DNA from: Lentimicrobiaceae bacterium
GTDB taxonomy: Bacteria > Bacteroidota > Bacteroidia > Bacteroidales > WCHB1-69
Direction: 5' to 3'
Assembly: GCA_009787485.1 (NCBI GenBank)
Contig: WQWP01000037.1
Span: forward strand, 1 to 17,709
Length of the DNA stretch: 17,709 nt
Both the position numbers and the translations under genes were made by a program. Positions 13,570-17,709 of the stretch are shown here, piece after piece. Each line of letters opens with the position of its first letter. The first letter of the stretch is position 1. The notes beneath the pieces were generated by a model. It had not been told where the DNA came from. It worked only from the letters and a program-made list of their open reading frames with translations, and did not search any database.

Positions 13570-14385
13570 TTATTGCTTGTTTTTTACGGAGAAGTTAATT
13601 CCGAAAAAGAAATATTCCCGAAGACAAGCAATTTTTTGTAAGTTGTTTTCTTTAACCATCATTTCCTTAGCCGACCGTTTTCGGTAACAAAACGGATAGA
13701 AAAAGCGAATGTATTCAGGTTTCACATTTTTACAGTTAAAACCTGCTTGCTCAAATTCATGCTGCCATTTTTTCCAACTGCGTACATTTTCGTTGCCAAA
13801 CAAAATATTTTTTTGCAAACGCGCATCCCAAATGGTAATAATTCGCTTATTGCCTCTCTGTTTGAAAAATTTCAGATTTTCCATAATGTTATTGCCATTC
13901 ACCTCTGCAACAATTAATTGCCCATCAGGTTTGAGCACATTATGAAAAATTTTCAAGGCATCTTGTAAAGGCTCTATATGATGGAGCGTGTCTTGCAATA
14001 TAATGTAATCAAAATAGTTATTGCTAATTTTTTGGTCGAAAATATTGGCATAATCTACTTCAAACAGATCTGCATTACCATATTGCTCCCAGTATTTTTT
14101 TCTTTGCTCTATTTCATCAAAATAAAATTCCAACGTGGTTCCATATACGCGAAACCCATTCATAGCCAAGAACAAAGCAGTGGTGCCATAGCCGCAACCA
14201 CAATCCCAAATTACAGCATTTGTATCTTTTATTTGATCGGAGACATACTGCAATCGTTGTAAAAAATAAGCTTTTCTAAACTCAAAAGAAGATTTATTGT
14301 TTAAGAACTTATAATAAGCTCTCATATTTGGAGCATCTTGCAATTCTTTCAAAAATAAGTCAAAAAAATCATCAACGCTCATCAT
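13570..14385 (-). CDS. Class I SAM-dependent methyltransferase
   Basis: This 271-residue protein has a Rossmann methyltransferase core. The SAM-binding motif I is VIWDCGCGYGTTALFLA at about 58-74, and the acidic end of strand 2 is E86. The post-motif block FDYIILQDTLHHIEPLQDAL lies at about 125-144, and LKPDGQLIVAE at 151-161. That combination is typical of the small-molecule methyltransferases grouped as Methyltransf_11/25. The N-terminal 50 residues and the C-terminal 100, rich in aromatic and basic residues, are not familiar and probably set substrate choice. It is the first gene of a minus-strand pair with the FkbM-type gene. The protein begins with two methionines; either 14385 or 14382 could be the start. 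It diverges from pyrK across 139 bp of AT-rich DNA. Confidence 0.8.
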   Translation of the reverse strand: MMSVDDFFDLFLKELQDAPNMRAYYKFLNNKSSFEFRKAYFLQRLQYVSDQIKDTNAVIWDCGCGYGTTALFLAMNGFRVYGTTLEFYFDEIEQRKKYWEQYGNADLFEVDYANIFDQKISNNYFDYIILQDTLHHIEPLQDALKIFHNVLKPDGQLIVAEVNGNNIMENLKFFKQRGNKRIITIWDARLQKNILFGNENVRSWKKWQHEFEQAGFNCKNVKPEYIRFFYPFCYRKRSAKEMMVKENNLQKIACLREYFFFGINFSVKNKQ

Positions 14386-14479
14386 CTTATTAATTAAATA
14401 TCTATTTGAACAAAACGTAATACCCTATTTATTATTTTAATTACTTACGATAGATTTCATGCGATATGTGAAAATATTG

Positions 14480-14487
14480 TTTATTTG
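14480..14487 (+). promoter_or_regulatory. Possible -7 box upstream of pyrK
   Basis: TTTATTTG matches the TAnnTTTG box at seven of eight positions and lies 37 nt before the pyrK ATG. A TTTC at 14455-14458 could be the upstream box with a 21-nt spacer. The 139-bp gap must also hold a promoter for the divergent methyltransferase pair; I see no convincing one. Confidence 0.3.
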
Positions 14488-14524
14488 CACTCTATAATTT
14501 TCAGAAAGAATAAACTAATTTTTT

Positions 14525-15256
14525 ATGCAATTTTACACTACAAAAATTATTTCGCAAAAACAGATCGCCGACTATATTTTTCATTTAAAAGTGGCAAAAA
14601 ACGATGAAAAAGTTGCACCAGGGCAATTTTATATGCTAAAAGCGTGGCATAATGCACTACCTTTAATGCGCCCTATCAGCGTTTATAATGTGGAAGCCGA
14701 TACACTCCATTTTCTATATAAAGTAGTAGGGCAGGGAACGGAACTGCTTTCAACGCTCAAAAAAGGAGCAAGCATAGAGTTATTAGGTCCTTTAGGAAAC
14801 GGCTTCCCATGCCACGAAGTTTCCGGAAAAGTAGCTTTGGTAGGTGGCGGAATTGGCATCCCGCCGCTTTTTGATACTGCGAAACAGTTGGCAAAAAACG
14901 GATGTAAAGTAGATGTTTTTCTGGGATATAAAGAGGAACTTTTTGCATTTGAGCCTTTTGAAGACGTGTGTGAGAAGATTTTTATTGCGGTTGAAAAAGG
15001 CGACGAAGGCTATAACGGATTTATTACCGATATTTTCCACGCCCAAAATTATAATGCAGTGTTTACCTGCGGGCCGGAAATCATGATGATGAAAGTAAAA
15101 GAATTATGTGATGTTCAACAAGTTCCGGTGTGGCTTTCTATGGAAAGCAGAATGGCTTGCGGCGTTGGCGCTTGCTTAGTTTGTACCTGCAAAACAAAAG
15201 AAGGAATGAAGCGTTGCTGTAAAGATGGCCCCGTATTTTCAGGAACATTATTATAA
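14525..15256 (+). CDS. pyrK: Dihydroorotate dehydrogenase electron transfer subunit
   Basis: This 243-residue protein is the FAD and iron-sulfur subunit that passes electrons from dihydroorotate dehydrogenase (PyrDB) to NAD in pyrimidine synthesis. The ferredoxin reductase-like fold is shown by the flavin motif RPIS at 49-52 and the nucleotide-binding GGGIGIPPL at 107-115. Near the C-terminus the [2Fe-2S] cysteines C212, C217, C220 and C232 have the PyrK pattern CX4CX2CX11C, in MACGVGACLVC and CCKDGPVF. Two extra cysteines, C222 and C231, are present nearby. Length is normal. The catalytic partner pyrD, usually next to pyrK, is not in the window; a glycosyltransferase gene follows 20 nt downstream instead. 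The first ATG is kept as start because the typical FAD-domain N-terminus begins there. Confidence 0.88.
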   Translation: MQFYTTKIISQKQIADYIFHLKVAKNDEKVAPGQFYMLKAWHNALPLMRPISVYNVEADTLHFLYKVVGQGTELLSTLKKGASIELLGPLGNGFPCHEVSGKVALVGGGIGIPPLFDTAKQLAKNGCKVDVFLGYKEELFAFEPFEDVCEKIFIAVEKGDEGYNGFITDIFHAQNYNAVFTCGPEIMMMKVKELCDVQQVPVWLSMESRMACGVGACLVCTCKTKEGMKRCCKDGPVFSGTLL

Positions 15257-15276
15257 ATAACTATGATCAACTTTTT

Positions 15277-16404
15277 ATGAGAATTGGGGTCAATACACGA
15301 CTTTTTGTCAAGGGAAAAATGGACGGCATCGCCTGGGTTGCTTACGAAATCTTAAAGCGTATCGTTACCCAACATCCTGAGCATGAGTTTGTATTCTTTT
15401 TTGACAGACCCTACAACCCCTACTTTATCTTTGCCCCAAATGTGAAACCGGTTGTTGTACGCCCGCAAGCACGGCATCCGTTTTTATGGTTTCTTTTCTT
15501 TGAAACAGGTATTAAAAAAGCACTTCGTAAAGAAAACATTGATCTTTTTATTTCCCCAGACGGGTGGGTATGTTTGGGCACTAATGTAAAAACAATCAAT
15601 GTAATTCACGATTTGAATTTTGAACATTATCCTTCGTTTTTTTCTCCTTTAATACGAAAATATTACACTTATTTTTTTCCTCGTTTTGCCAGGAAAGCCG
15701 ACCATATAATTACCGTTTCTCAATTTTCTAAAAATGATATTGTAAACAGGTATCATGTTGATGCAAAAAAAATTAGTGTAGTTTATAACGCCGCTTCCGA
15801 AGACTTTTTTGAGATAGACGAACAAGAGAAACAGCGAACTATTCAACGTTTAACCAACGGGGTTCCTTATTTTGTTTTTGTAGGTTCTGCGCACAAGCGT
15901 AAAAATGTGGAGCGCATTATGCAAGCCTTTGATCAATTTCGTCAAAAATACGCAGATTTTAAGTTTGTTTTCGCCGGATCGAACAAATATTGGGACAAAG
16001 ATATTAAAGAGACCTACCATCAACTCAAACATAAATCGGATATTGTATTTACGGAATACCTTTCTACTACAGAGATGAATTATGTGGTTTCGAGCGCGTT
16101 AGCATTAGTATATCCTTCTCTTTTTGAAGGATTTGGCATTCCCATTGTAGAAGGATTTGCGGCGCATGTACCGGTAATAACCTCTAATGTTACCTCCATG
16201 CCGGAGGTGGCCGGAGAAGCCGCTTTGTTGGTAAATCCAATGTCTGTTACAGAAATCGCAAACGCTATGGAAAAAATAGTCATGGATGAGTTATTGCGCA
16301 CAAAACTCATTCAACTTGGCGAAGAAAGAAATCGCGCCTTTTCCTGGGATAAATCTGCCCAACAATTTTGGGATGTGATTCTTGAATTTTATAACCCTAT
16401 CTAA
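15277..16404 (+). CDS. GT4-type (GT-B fold) glycosyltransferase
   Basis: This 375-residue cytosolic glycosyltransferase has a variable N-terminal acceptor domain (MRIGVNTRLF..., with NVIHDLNFEHYP at about 108-119) and a conserved C-terminal donor domain. The latter begins near VGSAHKRKN at about 202-210. The EX7E motif is E284 to E292 in EGFGIPIVEGF, followed by TSMPEVAGEAALLVNP, which is typical of GT4 retaining enzymes that use nucleotide-activated sugars. The length is normal. It probably adds a sugar to a cell-surface glycan; donor and acceptor are unknown. The stop codon overlaps the hflX start by one base (TAATG), so translation of the two is probably coupled, and pyrK lies 20 nt upstream. 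Confidence 0.87.
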   Translation: MRIGVNTRLFVKGKMDGIAWVAYEILKRIVTQHPEHEFVFFFDRPYNPYFIFAPNVKPVVVRPQARHPFLWFLFFETGIKKALRKENIDLFISPDGWVCLGTNVKTINVIHDLNFEHYPSFFSPLIRKYYTYFFPRFARKADHIITVSQFSKNDIVNRYHVDAKKISVVYNAASEDFFEIDEQEKQRTIQRLTNGVPYFVFVGSAHKRKNVERIMQAFDQFRQKYADFKFVFAGSNKYWDKDIKETYHQLKHKSDIVFTEYLSTTEMNYVVSSALALVYPSLFEGFGIPIVEGFAAHVPVITSNVTSMPEVAGEAALLVNPMSVTEIANAMEKIVMDELLRTKLIQLGEERNRAFSWDKSAQQFWDVILEFYNPI

Positions 16405-17594
16405 TGCCCAATCTTGCCCCAAACTTCACCAACGAAACCGCCGTCTTAATTGCCGTAGCTACCCCTTCTATCCCTTTTGAAAAAGTAAACGAATATTTAG
16501 ACGAGCTAGCCTTTTTAACAGATACAGCAGGAGGAATCGCCGTCCGGAAATTTATTCAAAACCTCCCTTATCCCGATCCGCGCACCTATCTCGGTTCCGG
16601 GAAATTGGAGGAGGTCGGTCGTTATATAGATGAAAATAAAATACAAATTGCTGTTTTTGACGATGAATTATCTCCTTCGCAAACGCGCAATATTGAAGAA
16701 GTGTTGAAGTGTCGCGTGATTGACAGAACACGGCTTATTTTAGATATTTTCTCCAAACGCGCACAAACAGCACATGCGAAAGTGCAGGTAGAATTAGCAC
16801 AGTATCAATATCTTTTACCTCGCCTTACCCGAATGTGGACACACTTGGAAAAACAACGCGGCGGCATCGGCATGCGCGGGCCCGGCGAGAAAGAGATTGA
16901 AACCGACCGCCGGATCATTCGAGATAGGATTGCTTTGCTGAAAGAGAAATTACAAGATATAGACAGACAAAAATTTACGCAACGCAGTAATAGAGAAAAA
17001 TTTGTGAGAGTAGCCTTGGTGGGATACACCAACGTGGGAAAATCAACGTTAATGAACCTCATCAGCAAATCGGAGGTGTTTGCCGAGAATAAACTGTTTG
17101 CCACATTAGACACTACCGTTAGAAAAGTAGTGTTTGAAAATCTTCCGTTTTTGTTGTCCGATACGGTGGGGTTCATCCGCAAATTGCCGCACGGGCTGGT
17201 GGAATCGTTTAAATCAACCTTAGATGAAATTCGCGAAACCGATATCTTGCTGCATGTGGTAGATATTAGCCATCCCGACTTTGAAGAACAAATTCAGGTA
17301 GTCAATCAAACGTTGCAGGAAATAGATGCCGGAGATAAGCAGATGTTCTATCTGTTCAATAAGATAGACAATTACACTTGGGTAGAAAAAGACCCCGATG
17401 ATTTAACCCCCAAAGAAAAACACAATATTTCTATTGATGAGTTAACAGAGACATGGATGGCGAAGATGAATCAAAAATCAATTTTTATCTCAGCGAAAAC
17501 CAAAGAAAACTATGAGGCGTTGCGCGCACTTCTTTACGAGGAGATTAAAAAAATGCATATCCAAATTTATCCGTACAATAATTTTCTGTATTAA
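16404..17594 (+). CDS. hflX: Ribosome-dissociating GTPase HflX
   Basis: This 396-residue GTPase has the full HflX layout. The N-terminal domain contains DPRTYLGSGKLEEV and the FDDELSPSQTRNIE block. The linker carries RGGIGMRGPGEKEIETDRR, and then comes the G domain. G motifs are GYTNVGKST at 207-215 (G1), TLDTTVRK (G2), DTVGF from D253 (G3), NKID at 319-322 (G4) and SAK from S363 (G5). HflX binds the large ribosomal subunit and splits stalled ribosomes under stress. After NKID there is an insert of about 30 residues (WVEKDPDDLTPKEKHNIS...) compared with the E. coli protein; I believe this is usual in Bacteroidota. It overlaps the glycosyltransferase stop codon by one base. A tRNA-Leu gene follows. 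Confidence 0.93.
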   Translation: MPNLAPNFTNETAVLIAVATPSIPFEKVNEYLDELAFLTDTAGGIAVRKFIQNLPYPDPRTYLGSGKLEEVGRYIDENKIQIAVFDDELSPSQTRNIEEVLKCRVIDRTRLILDIFSKRAQTAHAKVQVELAQYQYLLPRLTRMWTHLEKQRGGIGMRGPGEKEIETDRRIIRDRIALLKEKLQDIDRQKFTQRSNREKFVRVALVGYTNVGKSTLMNLISKSEVFAENKLFATLDTTVRKVVFENLPFLLSDTVGFIRKLPHGLVESFKSTLDEIRETDILLHVVDISHPDFEEQIQVVNQTLQEIDAGDKQMFYLFNKIDNYTWVEKDPDDLTPKEKHNISIDELTETWMAKMNQKSIFISAKTKENYEALRALLYEEIKKMHIQIYPYNNFLY

Positions 17595-17598
17595 AGTG

Positions 17599-17606
17599 TA
17601 TTTTTG
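17599..17606 (+). promoter_or_regulatory. -7 box of the tRNA-Leu promoter
   Basis: TATTTTTG fits the TAnnTTTG consensus at every fixed position and is followed by CG. It lies 11 nt before the first base of the tRNA. No clear TTTG is found at the usual distance upstream. Confidence 0.45.
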
Positions 17607-17617
17607 CGCTCCTTTTT

Positions 17618-17701
17618 GCCCGAATGGCGGAATTGGTAGACGCGCTACATTCAGGGTGTAGTAACCGAACGGTTGTGCAAGTTCGAGTCTTGTTTCGGGC
17701 A
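17618..17701 (+). tRNA. tRNA-Leu (anticodon CAG)
   Basis: The acceptor stem pairs GCCCGAA (17618-17624) with TTCGGGC (17694-17700), and A17701 is the discriminator base. The anticodon stem CTACA/TGTAG encloses the loop TTCAGGG, which gives anticodon CAG and reads CUG codons. A long variable arm (AACCG-AAC-GGTT) marks a class II tRNA, and the T loop is GTTCGAGTC. CCA is not encoded. It stands 23 bp after hflX with its own promoter-like box. Confidence 0.95.
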
Positions 17702-17709
17702 CTTATCGA

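Noticed and set aside
17490..17702. Minus-strand open frame covering the end of the window
   Set aside because: It runs antisense through the tRNA-Leu gene and the 3' end of hflX; such frames over tRNAs are common artefacts.

Overview
The window looks like a chromosomal segment of a Bacteroidota bacterium; genus and family cannot be set from the sequence. The evidence is three proteins ending in type IX secretion (T9SS) type A sorting domains (YPNP...GIYFIKI...), an OmpA/PD40 envelope protein, an HflX GTPase with a long insert after NKID, and promoter-like sites of the Bacteroidota kind (TTTG, about 19 nt, TAnnTTTG). No transposase, integrase, phage gene or CRISPR array is visible.

Layout. 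1-265: 3' end of a T9SS cargo gene. 333-5709: two closely similar secreted M28 metallopeptidases, separated by an M23/LysM protein and a dCMP deaminase. A 219-bp near-palindrome (3631-3849) lies just upstream of the second M28 gene. 5717-7987: a large membrane-anchored protein of unknown function with a disordered tail. 8067-9944: a polytopic GT-C-like membrane protein. 9956-11221: a U32/TrhP-like protein for tRNA hydroxylation. 11227-12759: an OmpA/PD40 envelope protein. 12829-14385, minus strand: an FkbM-type and a second SAM methyltransferase, probably one operon. 14525-17594: pyrK, a glycosyltransferase and hflX, tightly packed. 17618-17701: tRNA-Leu(CAG).

The first half is dominated by secreted and envelope functions: T9SS cargo, cell-wall binding and an outer-membrane anchor. 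The second half mixes RNA modification, pyrimidine synthesis, glycan modification and a ribosome-rescue GTPase. I recognise no complete new system.

The least expected signal is at DNA level. Short tandem arrays, mostly with a 7-bp period, sit inside coding sequence and mainly encode signal peptides, membrane anchors, tails or sorting domains. They are at 65-99 (GAATTAG-like), 141-172 (8-bp period), 2164-2191 (TCATACC-like), 7763-7811 (the same heptamer in reverse complement, GGTATGA) and 11267-11294 (four perfect CATTATT units). A 9-bp array at 9925-9951 ends the GT-C-like gene. Because 7, 8 and 28 are not multiples of 3, slippage would shift frames, so phase variation or recurrent remodelling of protein ends is possible.
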